From an uncultured Bacteroidota bacterium (GTDB lineage Bacteria > Bacteroidota > Bacteroidia > Chitinophagales > Chitinophagaceae): 5,585 nucleotides of DNA. This document shows positions 1-5,584 of the stretch, piece after piece. The stretch spans positions 1-5,585 of the forward strand of contig CAINOM010000701.1 of assembly GCA_903851455.1 (NCBI GenBank), written 5' to 3'. The translations under genes were made by a program, and so were the position numbers. Every line of letters begins with the position of its first letter. Positions within the stretch are counted from its first letter, which is position 1. The notes below the pieces were generated by a model. The model searched no databases. It was not told the DNA's origin and saw only the letters and a program-made list of their open reading frames with translations.

Positions 1-842
1 AGTTCCTGCGGCGTAAAATAAGCCATATTTTCAACAATTCCGAGTATCGGCACATTGATCTGTTGTTGTTTGAACATCATAATGGCCTTGCGGGCATCTG
101 CTGCAGCCACTGCCTGCGGGGTAGAAACGATCACAACCCCCGTCACAGGCACTGTCTGCACCATGGTTAGGTGTACATCGCCGGTGCCGGGTGGCAGGTC
201 TATTACAAGGTAATCGAGTTCTTCCCAATATACATCTGATATGAACTGTTTTAAAGCCGAGCTCGCCATCGGCCCGCGCCAGATCACCGCCTGCTTCTCA
301 TCTATAAGCAGTCCTATCGACATGGCTTTTATACCATAGCGCTCCAGCGGCACGATCATGCCTTTGCCGTTCACCTCTGTCATTTTCGGGCGTTCGTCCC
401 TAAGACCAAGCATAATAGGTATTGACGGACCGTAAATATCGGCGTCCAGCAAGCCGACTTTAGCACCTTCCTGCGCCAGGCCGATAGCCAGGTTTACCGC
501 AACTGTAGATTTGCCCACTACGCCCTTGCCGGAAGCCACCATAATAATGTTGCGCACGCCGGGTAACACAGACTTATTGTCCTTACGGTTATTGGTCACG
601 TTGGAGGTCATATGCACTTTTACCACGGCTTCCTTATCTACCAGCAGGCGTATGGCATTAACGCATGCTTTTTCTATCATTTCCTTTCGCGGGCATGCGG
701 GGGTGGTGAGGATCACGGTAAACGAAACATTTTTGCCATCTATCTCTATGTCCTTTACCATATTCAGCGTCACCAGGTCTTTCCCCAGATCGGGCTCCTG
801 CACCTGGCTCAGCGCCTCTATTACCGCTTCTTTTGTTATCAT
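1..842 (-). CDS. mrp: Mrp/ApbC (NBP35-type) iron-sulfur cluster carrier ATPase, 3'-truncated
   Basis: The first 280 residues are present; the gene runs off the left edge, so the C-terminal part that carries the CxxC cluster-binding motif in this family is not visible (family members are usually about 350-370 aa). Residues about 5-80 form a MIP18/DUF59 domain with the TTPAC motif at 46-50. The P-loop domain follows: deviant Walker A at 104-113, Walker A' LLDADIYGPS at 131-140, WRGPM at 188-192, and Walker B VIDLPPGTGD at 213-222. Family knowledge: these cytoplasmic ATPases bind and hand over Fe-S clusters. Oddities: residue 108 is Val where the family has Gly (SGKGVVGKST), and residue 244 is Ala where TPQDVAL is usual. 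The ATG at 842 is chosen because AAAGG lies 5 nt upstream and the protein then starts as the family does. It is transcribed divergently from the next gene. Confidence 0.95.
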   Translation of the reverse strand, partial: MITKEAVIEALSQVQEPDLGKDLVTLNMVKDIEIDGKNVSFTVILTTPACPRKEMIEKACVNAIRLLVDKEAVVKVHMTSNVTNNRKDNKSVLPGVRNIIMVASGKGVVGKSTVAVNLAIGLAQEGAKVGLLDADIYGPSIPIMLGLRDERPKMTEVNGKGMIVPLERYGIKAMSIGLLIDEKQAVIWRGPMASSALKQFISDVYWEELDYLVIDLPPGTGDVHLTMVQTVPVTGVVIVSTPQAVAAADARKAIMMFKQQQINVPILGIVENMAYFTPQE

Positions 843-855
843 ATAAACCTTTGTT

Positions 856-887
856 AAAGTACGTTGAGTACCGCGCAAAAGTACGTT
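856..887. repeat. Paired 10-bp direct repeat AAAGTACGTT in the mrp promoter
   Basis: AAAGTACGTT occurs at 856-865 and again at 878-887, offset by 22 bp, about two helical turns. A third GTAC core lies between them at 868-871. The second copy overlaps the mrp -7 box and the first lies in the predicted leader, so a protein bound to both could block transcription. It may also be chance in an A/T-rich region. Confidence 0.4.
876..883 (-). promoter_or_regulatory. Bacteroidota-type -7 box (TACTTTTG) for mrp
   Basis: Read on the minus strand this is an exact match to TAnnTTTG, the -7 element used by the Bacteroidota primary sigma factor. Transcription would begin near 870, giving a leader of about 28 nt that contains the AAAGG ribosome-binding sequence (848-852). 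No good TTTG -33 element is seen 17-23 nt upstream; the nearest is a weak TTA near 904-906. That leaves room for activator dependence. Assignment is by motif only. Confidence 0.45.
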
Positions 888-915
888 AAACCCGCTTACT
901 TTGTAACAGTATTAG

Positions 916-927
916 TTGATGCATCAA
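916..927. promoter_or_regulatory. Perfect 12-bp palindrome TTGATGCATCAA, candidate operator
   Basis: The twelve bases equal their own reverse complement. The site sits between two divergent genes, about 50 bp upstream of the predicted mrp transcription start and about 120 bp upstream of the start of the right-hand gene. Its position suits a dimeric regulator, but no cognate regulator is encoded in the window and the function is unproven. Confidence 0.3.
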
Positions 928-990
928 TAGATAAGCGGCACATACGAAGACGATATTTTATATGATGTTTTAGTAAATATATACGCTCCT

Positions 991-1008
991 TTGTGTGTAA
1001 TTTCACAA
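991..1008 (+). promoter_or_regulatory. CRP/FNR-like binding site upstream of the CarboxypepD_reg-like gene
   Basis: The sequence contains TGTGT-N6-TCACA (992-1007), one mismatch from the CRP-type consensus TGTGA-N6-TCACA, with outer arms TTGTG and CACAA. Its centre at 999.5 lies about 42 bp upstream of the transcription start predicted from the -7 box at 1029-1036. That is the class II activator position, where a poor -33 element is expected, and the -33 is indeed poor here. CRP/FNR-family regulators are common in Bacteroidota; which one might bind is unknown. Confidence 0.35.
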
Positions 1009-1028
1009 CAACTTTTATTTAAAGAACG

Positions 1029-1036
1029 TAGCTTTG
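1029..1036 (+). promoter_or_regulatory. -7 box (TAGCTTTG) directly before the CarboxypepD_reg-like gene
   Basis: This is an exact TAnnTTTG match ending 6 nt before the ATG at 1043. Transcription would start at or next to the start codon, implying a leaderless or near-leaderless mRNA. It also argues against the in-frame TTG at 1034, which lies inside the box. No TTTG -33 element is found at normal spacing. Confidence 0.5.
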
Positions 1037-1042
1037 CAACAT

Positions 1043-1708
1043 ATGAGGTATAAGTTTGTGCCATATTATTTCGTTTCATTTTTCTGCCTGCTTTCATTGC
1101 AGGCATCTGCACAAGCAATACCCGACAATATCATTCAAATAGACGGCGTAACTATGACGGCCGACAGTCTACGCGCGGTGCCGGATGTGACTGTGCTCGT
1201 CAAAAACAAAAATCGCGGTGTGGAGTCTGAATACACCGGTGTTTTTTCATTGGTATGCTACAAGGGCGATACGCTTCAGTTTACCTGCATCGGTTTCCGG
1301 CCGAAGGAGTTTGTAGTGCCGAAGGACCTGAAAGGGGAATATTACTCTATGATTCAACTGATGGTGCAGGATACATTTTATCTGCCTGAGACCATAATTC
1401 GTCCGCTGCCCACAAAGGAACAGTTTGACTATGCATTTCAACACTGGCGCATACCCAATGATAATTATGAGATAGCGCGCCGCAACACGGATGCATATGT
1501 ACTTCGCGCTATTGCCTACACGCTTCCCCGCGATGGCCGCGAATCACAGGCAAGGCTGATGCAGCAGCAGGCTCGCGAGGCTGTATACTACGGTCAGCAG
1601 CAGCCTATGAATATTCTGAATCCTCTTGCATGGGGCGAGTTCTTCGACGCCTGGAAAAGAGGCGATTTCCGCAGGGACAATAACCCCTATAACAGCGGCA
1701 ACTACTAG
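1043..1708 (+). CDS. Exported CarboxypepD_reg-like domain protein, 221 aa
   Basis: The protein has a Sec signal peptide: basic MRYK, a hydrophobic stretch at about 6-20, and a likely cut in ASAQA near residues 23-25. Residues about 34-110 read as a carboxypeptidase D regulatory-like beta-sandwich: 'DSLRAVPDVTVLVKNKNRG' at 41-59, 'TGVFSLVCYKGDTLQFTCIG' at 65-84, then F85-R86-P87. This fold is common at the N-terminus of Bacteroidota TonB-dependent receptors, but here no receptor barrel follows. The second half is helical and polar, with LPETIIRPLPTKEQF at 114-128 and a conserved-looking end (PMNILNPLAWGEFFDAWKRG, 188-207). I know this arrangement only as a recurrent Bacteroidota envelope protein without an assigned role. 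The ATG at 1043 gives the shortest clean signal peptide. A CRP-like site and a -7 box lie just upstream. Confidence 0.85.
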   Translation: MRYKFVPYYFVSFFCLLSLQASAQAIPDNIIQIDGVTMTADSLRAVPDVTVLVKNKNRGVESEYTGVFSLVCYKGDTLQFTCIGFRPKEFVVPKDLKGEYYSMIQLMVQDTFYLPETIIRPLPTKEQFDYAFQHWRIPNDNYEIARRNTDAYVLRAIAYTLPRDGRESQARLMQQQAREAVYYGQQQPMNILNPLAWGEFFDAWKRGDFRRDNNPYNSGNY

Positions 1709-1737
1709 TTGTTATTCTTCGTTATTCAGTATTTTTG
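1709..1737 (+). promoter_or_regulatory. Promoter of the Uma2-family gene (TTG-N18-TATTTTTG)
   Basis: A TTG at 1709-1711 and TATTTTTG at 1730-1737 are separated by 18 nt, a full match to the Bacteroidota TTG-N17-23-TAnnTTTG promoter. Transcription would begin near 1743, leaving a leader of about 11 nt before the ATG at 1754. The promoter starts at the base after the preceding stop codon, so the Uma2 gene is probably transcribed independently of it. Confidence 0.55.
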
Positions 1738-1753
1738 GTAAAAATCATAGTAT

Positions 1754-2347
1754 ATGCAACTTGCAGATCTGGATATGAACAAGGTATATACCTATGCCGA
1801 CTACTATAGTTGGAAATTTGCGGAAAGGGTAGAACTGATAAAGGGGAAAATTTTCAAGATGAGCCCGGCGCCCAATCCGTATCACCAGCAGCTAGCCGGT
1901 GATATTTATACTTTGCTAAACGTTTTTCTGCGGAAGAAACCATGCAGGGCTTACTTTGCTCCTTTTGACGTGCGCCTGCCGCGGAAGTCAAACGACGATA
2001 AGGACATTTATACGGTCTTGCAGCCGGATATTTGCGTGATTTGTGATCTTTCTAAAATTGACAAAAGAGGCTGCATCGGTGCTCCCGATATTGTCGTTGA
2101 AGTTTTAAGTCCCGGCAATAATGTGAAGGAATTAAAGAATAAATATGAAATGTATGAAGAGGCCGGTGTGAAAGAATACTGGATCGTGAGCCCTCAGAAC
2201 CAATCGTTTCTTGTACATACACTTGAAGATGGAAAATTCAGGCTGTCGCCACTCAAAACATCCGGCGACTTTGTTACCTCACCGGTGCTGCCGGGTTTCT
2301 CAATAGACCTTTCTGAGTTGTTTAGAAATGCCGAGTCAGACGACTGA
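1754..2347 (+). CDS. Uma2-family (DUF820, PD-(D/E)XK-like) putative endonuclease, 197 aa
   Basis: The sequence fits the Uma2/DUF820 family along its whole length of about 190 aa. It opens with a YTYADYYSW segment (12-20), then RVELIKGKIFKMSPAPNPYH (25-44) with the conserved Glu27 and His44, QPDICVI (90-96) with Asp92, and PDIVVEVLSPGN (111-122) with Glu116. The helix NVKELKNKYEMYEEAGVKEYWIV (123-145) contains Lys128 and Lys130. Asp92, Glu116 and one of these lysines are the likely PD-(D/E)XK metal site. The family is classed as restriction-endonuclease-like from structure; the natural substrate of solo members is not established. No methyltransferase, specificity subunit, transposase or toxin partner lies beside it, so it is a solo copy. 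It is cytoplasmic, without signal or membrane segment. An internal ATG at 1775 is possible, but 1754 fits the promoter spacing. Confidence 0.9.
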   Translation: MQLADLDMNKVYTYADYYSWKFAERVELIKGKIFKMSPAPNPYHQQLAGDIYTLLNVFLRKKPCRAYFAPFDVRLPRKSNDDKDIYTVLQPDICVICDLSKIDKRGCIGAPDIVVEVLSPGNNVKELKNKYEMYEEAGVKEYWIVSPQNQSFLVHTLEDGKFRLSPLKTSGDFVTSPVLPGFSIDLSELFRNAESDD

Positions 2348-2413
2348 TGCTTATTCTTTGTGCACTTTGTGAATATGTGCATAACAAAAGAATGGCTGGC
2401 ATGCGGTTAGCTG

Positions 2414-2421
2414 TATTTTTA
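2414..2421 (+). promoter_or_regulatory. Weak -7-like box (TATTTTTA) before the barrel lipoprotein gene
   Basis: TATTTTTA differs from TAnnTTTG at the last base and lies 13 nt before the ATG at 2435, in an A-rich leader without Shine-Dalgarno sequence. No TTG/TTTG is found 17-23 nt upstream. It is the best promoter candidate in the 87-bp gap after the Uma2 gene, where read-through from upstream is also possible. Confidence 0.25.
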
Positions 2422-2434
2422 TTAAAAAATCAAA

Positions 2435-3478
2435 ATGACGTTTCCCAAACTGCGGATCAGTGTAGTATATTTCATTCCTTTAATTTTCTTCGTAGTAGGT
2501 TGCAACAGTACCGGCAATGCCAAAAAGAAACAATCGCAATCGGCGTCTGGGGATACGGTGGTAAAAGCTCCGGAGCCTCCGAAACCACCCGTATTAGATA
2601 CAAATTTGTACAAAGCCGCTGTGATGCGCCTGGTGCGCGACTCTGCCTGCGATAAGTGGCCGGTAAAGACTGCATTTCCACTGCCGGGAGCGCTGTTGCC
2701 ATTTAACCGCATTGTAGCGTACTACGGCAATTTCTATTCTACCCATATGGGTATTCTTGGAGAGCTACCTCCCGATGAAATGTTGAAAAAACTACAGGGC
2801 GAAGTAGAAAAATGGAAAGCTGCTGATACGCTTACTCCTGTTATCCCTGCGATACACTATATAGCGGTTACCGCACAAGGACAACCGGGCAAGGCCGGCA
2901 AGTATACCTTACGCATGCCGTTTGCACAGATCGACAAGGCGCTGGATCTCGCGAAGCAGATAAACGCGATCGTGTTTCTGGATGTGCAGGTGGGGCAGAG
3001 CACGCTGCAGGACGAAATACCCCTGTTGGAGAAATACCTGAAAATGCCAAATGTGCACCTCGCGATAGATCCCGAGTTCTCTATGAAGACAGGAAAAAAG
3101 CCCGGTTCTATCATAGGAACATTTGATGCCGCAGATATTAACTATGCATCGAACTATCTCGTTAAACTGATAAAGGATAACAACCTTCCTCCTAAGATAC
3201 TGTGTGTACACAGGTTTACTTATGGCATGGTGACCAATTACAAAAACATATTGGTACACCCTGAGGTGCAGATGGTGATGGACATGGATGGCTGGGGATT
3301 CCCGGCAAAGAAAGTAACAACCTACCGGCAGACCGTGTTCAATGAGCCGGTGGAATTTACCGGCTTCAAATTGTTCTATAAAAACGACCTGAAGACGCCA
3401 CCATGGAATAAAGCGCCCATGAAGCCGGAAGAAGTATTGAAACTATATCCCAAGCCGATCTACATTCAGTATCAATAG
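2435..3478 (+). CDS. Conserved lipoprotein of unknown function, predicted eight-strand (TIM-like) barrel, 347 aa
   Basis: The N-terminus is a lipoprotein signal: hydrophobic 8-21, then lipobox VVGC with Cys23. A Ser/Lys-rich and proline-rich linker (24-55, APEPPKPP) follows, so the folded part is held away from the membrane. From residue 90 I count eight short hydrophobic beta-strand-like segments, each followed by helix or loop: RIVAYYG (92-98), VIPAIHYIAV (136-145), AIVFLDVQVG (178-187), VHLAIDPEF (207-215), KILCVHRF (254-261), VQMVMDMDGWG (278-288), EFTGFKLFY (307-315) and IYIQYQ (342-347). That count fits a TIM barrel, with Asp183, Asp212, Glu214, Asp283 and Asp285 at strand ends. I recognise the sequence style as that of a conserved hypothetical family but know no assigned activity. 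A glycosidase or other hydrolase is possible but unproven. The start is supported by the signal peptide. Confidence 0.85.
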   Translation: MTFPKLRISVVYFIPLIFFVVGCNSTGNAKKKQSQSASGDTVVKAPEPPKPPVLDTNLYKAAVMRLVRDSACDKWPVKTAFPLPGALLPFNRIVAYYGNFYSTHMGILGELPPDEMLKKLQGEVEKWKAADTLTPVIPAIHYIAVTAQGQPGKAGKYTLRMPFAQIDKALDLAKQINAIVFLDVQVGQSTLQDEIPLLEKYLKMPNVHLAIDPEFSMKTGKKPGSIIGTFDAADINYASNYLVKLIKDNNLPPKILCVHRFTYGMVTNYKNILVHPEVQMVMDMDGWGFPAKKVTTYRQTVFNEPVEFTGFKLFYKNDLKTPPWNKAPMKPEEVLKLYPKPIYIQYQ

Positions 3479-3480
3479 GC

Positions 3481-3639
3481 TTATTTTTTAGGGATATCAG
3501 GCGGCAAGGGTGGCATCGGGTCCTGCTTCGGCGTTACTTCTGGGGGCGACGGTGGCAATGGCTGCTGTGGCGGTGTAGGCGATATCTCCGGCGGACGTTG
3601 AATGGGCGGCACTTCTTGTGGTATTATCGGGTTTTCCAT
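3481..3639 (-). CDS. Proline-rich small protein, 52 aa
   Basis: An ATG at 3639 opens a 52-codon frame ending in TAA at 3481. It begins MENPIIPQEVPPIQRPPEIS and ends PPDIPKK. Twenty-one of 52 residues are Pro, mostly as PP or xPP pairs mixed with Glu, Gln, Ile and Val; there is no Gly, Ala, Cys, His or aromatic residue. Such a chain should be disordered or form polyproline II helix; no signal peptide or membrane segment is seen. Its stop is 2 bp from the convergent lipoprotein gene's stop. A -7-like TATTTTTA on the minus strand (3666-3673) would give a leader of about 20 nt. The amphipathic, non-monotonous composition argues for real coding, but no family is recognised and chance in a GGN-rich strand cannot be excluded. 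Confidence 0.55.
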   Translation of the reverse strand: MENPIIPQEVPPIQRPPEISPTPPQQPLPPSPPEVTPKQDPMPPLPPDIPKK

Positions 3640-3711
3640 TGTATATGTTTAAGACGCTTAACCAGTAAAAATATGGTGCCAGTAAAAGGGCATCCATAAA
3701 GCTGGTCTTTC

Positions 3712-3853
3712 GTCGCCCGCGGTTTCAACCATAGGGGTTACGAATGAAGCAAAATCCGCTAACGGTTTTAACCATTTTTATTGCATGTTCGGTAAACCGT
3801 TAAAACGGTTTGGTCGCTCGCGGTTTTTCTGGCTTACCCACGGTTAAAACCGC
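3712..3853. repeat. Cluster of GGTTnnAACC palindromes and related direct repeats (REP-like)
   Basis: Three copies of the palindrome GGTT-nn-AACC occur at 3721-3730 (TC centre), 3764-3773 (TT) and 3842-3851 (AA). A fourth palindrome of the same vocabulary is AAACCGTT-AA-AACGGTTT at 3794-3811. The segments 3763-3773 and 3842-3852 are exact 11-bp inverted copies of each other and could pair across about 68 bp. GTCGCCCGCGGTTT (3712-3725) recurs as GTCGCTCGCGGTTT (3813-3826) with one mismatch. The density fits a REP/BIME-like element or a multi-site operator. No transposase gene accompanies it here. Confidence 0.6.
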
Positions 3854-3864
3854 TGTCTATGTTA

Positions 3865-3893
3865 TTTGCTGCTAGTCCTAATCATTATATTTA
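3865..3893 (+). promoter_or_regulatory. Promoter of the amidohydrolase gene (TTTG-N17-TATATTTA)
   Basis: TTTG at 3865-3868 and TATATTTA at 3886-3893 are 17 nt apart. The match to the Bacteroidota promoter is good apart from a final A for G in the -7 box. Only four bases separate the box from the ATG at 3898, so transcription would begin at or beside the start codon. The promoter lies just downstream of the palindrome cluster, and the in-frame ATG at 3859 falls upstream of the -33 element. Confidence 0.5.
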
Positions 3894-3897
3894 CACT

Positions 3898-5559
3898 ATG
3901 CATCTGAAAATTATTGCCATACTCTGTTTTTCAATCGTCCTCACTTCCTGCCACTCAAGGCAGGCGGCCGATCTCATAGTGCATCACAGCAAAGTGTATA
4001 CGGTGGACAGCGCGTTCAGTACCGTAGAAGCGTTCGTTGTAAAGGATGGTAAAATCGTGGCCCTGGGCAAGAATGATGATATACTGAATGCCTGGAAAGC
4101 AGATAGCATTTTAGATGCGGGCGGCAAGGCTGTCTATCCAGGTTTCATTGACGCACACGCTCACTTTGTGGGCTATGGGCGTTCCCTGTTCGAGGTGGAC
4201 CTGTATGGCTGTAACAGTTGGGATGAAGTTGTGGGGCGGGTGAAGAAATTCGCAGATGACCATAAAGACCTCTACTGGATACGTGGCCGTGGCTGGGACC
4301 AGAATAAGTTCCCGGGGCATGATTATCCTTTTAACGACACCCTGAATACGCTGTTTCCCGATAACCCGGTTTTGCTGGAACGGGTGGACGGGCATGCCGC
4401 CATAGCTAACGCAAAAGCGCTGCAAATGGCTGGAATAACCCCGGAACAAAAGATAGCAGGCGGAAGTATTATCGTGAGAGCTCCATATTATACAGGCCCT
4501 CAAACACCTATGTTCCCCTATGTGCTGACAGGCACTTTGATTGATAATGCGGTGGATCTTGTAACCAGGATCATACCCAAACCAACAAAAGCAGACTACG
4601 AAAAATGGTTGCTGGCTGCGCAGAAAAATTGCTTTGCGCAGGGGCTGACAACGATCACCGATTGCGGGCTGATGTACTATGATGTGGCGATGATAGACAC
4701 CCTGCAGCGCGAAGGAAAATTGAATATGCGGCTGTATGTGATGTTGAGTGACGACACGGCGAATTTCAACCGGTATTTAGCGAAAGGACCGTACAAGACA
4801 GACAAATTATTTGTAAAAGGGATAAAAGCCTATGCCGACGGTGCGCTGGGCAGCAGGGGAGCTTGCCTTCTCGCGCCATACGTGGATAAACCCGGATGGG
4901 TGGGCTTTCTGCTTAATACGCCAGCACATTATGATTCGCTGGCTAAGATGCTGATCAATACCGACTTTCAGTTATGCACTCACGCAATAGGCGATAGCGG
5001 GAACCGGATGGTGCTGCAGGTGTACAACAGATACCTGCAAGGCAAGAACGACAAACGCTGGCGGATAGAGCATGCGCAGATCGTGAATAAAAATGACTTC
5101 GACCTGTTTGGTAAAACCTCGGTGATCCCATCTGTTCAGCCGACTCATGCTACCTCAGATATGTACTGGGCCAAGGATAGAATTGGGGAAGATAGATTGA
5201 AGGGAGGATATGCTTACAAACAGTTACTAAAGCAGAATGGATGGATACCGCTGGGCACTGATTTTCCGGTAGAGGACATTTCTCCGTTCAAAACATTCTA
5301 TGCTGCTGTGGTGCGCAAGGACGCAAAAGGCTTCCCCGAAGGCGGTTTCCAAATGGAGAACGCATTGACAAGAGAGCAAGCTATAAGGGGTATGACGATA
5401 TGGGCTGCAAAGGCCGATTTTTTAGAGAAAGAGGTAGGGAGCATAGAGGTGTGGAAGAAGGCTGATTTTGTTATCCTTGATAGGGACCTGATGGTAGCGC
5501 CGGAAGGGGAGTTGTTGGCGGCGGTGGTGGCGGCATATATGGCGTTAACAGTCCATTAG
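3898..5559 (+). CDS. YtcJ-type amidohydrolase (amidohydrolase_3 family), predicted lipoprotein, 553 aa
   Basis: The first 18 residues are a lipoprotein signal with lipobox LTSC (Cys18), so the enzyme is likely anchored in the envelope facing the periplasm or outside. A small beta domain follows (ADLIVHHSKVYTVD, 24-37), then the metal-dependent hydrolase barrel: PGFIDAHAHF (81-90) with metal ligands His87 and His89, DGHAAIANAKAL (164-175), KAYADGALGSRGA (310-322) with Lys310 as the probable bridging lysine, THAIGDSGNR (361-370) with His362, RIEHAQI (389-395) with His392, and LGTDFPVED (452-460) with Asp455. KADFVILDRD (521-530) closes the barrel-to-beta-domain return. All expected metal residues are present, so it should be active on an amide or related C-N bond; the substrate is unknown because this family is broad. 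I chose 3898 over the in-frame ATG at 3859 because it starts directly at the signal peptide and follows the promoter. The extreme C-terminus is Ala/Val-rich. Confidence 0.93.
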   Translation: MHLKIIAILCFSIVLTSCHSRQAADLIVHHSKVYTVDSAFSTVEAFVVKDGKIVALGKNDDILNAWKADSILDAGGKAVYPGFIDAHAHFVGYGRSLFEVDLYGCNSWDEVVGRVKKFADDHKDLYWIRGRGWDQNKFPGHDYPFNDTLNTLFPDNPVLLERVDGHAAIANAKALQMAGITPEQKIAGGSIIVRAPYYTGPQTPMFPYVLTGTLIDNAVDLVTRIIPKPTKADYEKWLLAAQKNCFAQGLTTITDCGLMYYDVAMIDTLQREGKLNMRLYVMLSDDTANFNRYLAKGPYKTDKLFVKGIKAYADGALGSRGACLLAPYVDKPGWVGFLLNTPAHYDSLAKMLINTDFQLCTHAIGDSGNRMVLQVYNRYLQGKNDKRWRIEHAQIVNKNDFDLFGKTSVIPSVQPTHATSDMYWAKDRIGEDRLKGGYAYKQLLKQNGWIPLGTDFPVEDISPFKTFYAAVVRKDAKGFPEGGFQMENALTREQAIRGMTIWAAKADFLEKEVGSIEVWKKADFVILDRDLMVAPEGELLAAVVAAYMALTVH

Positions 5560-5584
5560 CATCTGGAGGAACAGGCGGTGGTGG
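5471..5584 (-). CDS. Possible C-terminal end of a proline-rich protein entering from the right edge (partial, overlaps the amidohydrolase gene)
   Basis: On the minus strand a frame open from the window edge reads PPPPVPPDANGLLTPYM, then six Pro, then TTPLPALPSGPYQG and a TAA at 5471. Sixteen of the 37 residues are Pro. GGCGGTGGTGGC on the plus strand occurs at 5520-5531 and 5574-5585, 54 bp apart and in the same minus-strand frame, as a repetitive proline-rich coding tail would be. It overlaps the last 89 bp of the amidohydrolase gene, which is unusual, so it may be only a shadow of Ala/Val codons and a low-complexity tract. No start is visible. Confidence 0.2.
   Translation of the reverse strand, partial: PPPPVPPDANGLLTPYMPPPPPPTTPLPALPSGPYQG

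Noticed and set aside
511..857. Plus-strand frames of 111 and 81 aa opposite mrp
   Set aside because: They are antisense to unmistakable Mrp domains and show no motif of their own.
924..1118. 64-aa minus-strand frame spanning the divergent intergenic region
   Set aside because: It overlaps the opposite gene's signal peptide and promoter and has no recognisable feature.
1699..1711. CAACTACTAGTTG palindrome across the stop codon of the CarboxypepD_reg-like gene
   Set aside because: Only 5-6 bp arms with almost no loop and no T-run; it also overlaps the TTG of the next promoter, so terminator function is unlikely.
2361..2383. TGCAC...GTGCA inverted repeat and doubled CTTTGTG after the Uma2 gene, as operator or terminator
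   Set aside because: Short arms, no T-run, and a poor match to the CRP-like pattern; within chance expectation.
2347..2655. 102-aa plus-strand frame whose ATG overlaps the Uma2 stop codon
   Set aside because: Most of it lies out of frame inside the lipoprotein gene, which has a clear lipobox and fold; the composition is not protein-like.
3452..3490. AAGCC...GGCTT inverted repeat followed by TTATTTTTTA at the convergent gene ends, as a terminator
   Set aside because: The stem is only 5 bp with a 21-nt loop; the T-run alone is not enough to call an intrinsic terminator.
3662..3687. CCAGTAAAA direct repeat (3662-3670 and 3679-3687) before the small proline-rich ORF
   Set aside because: Nine bases repeated once in an A-rich stretch; no independent support for function.
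3497..3697. 66-aa minus-strand frame beginning MDALLLAPYF
   Set aside because: It is the neighbouring frame of the proline-rich small ORF; its Ala/Thr-rich second half is what Pro codons give when shifted, and no family or signal is recognisable.
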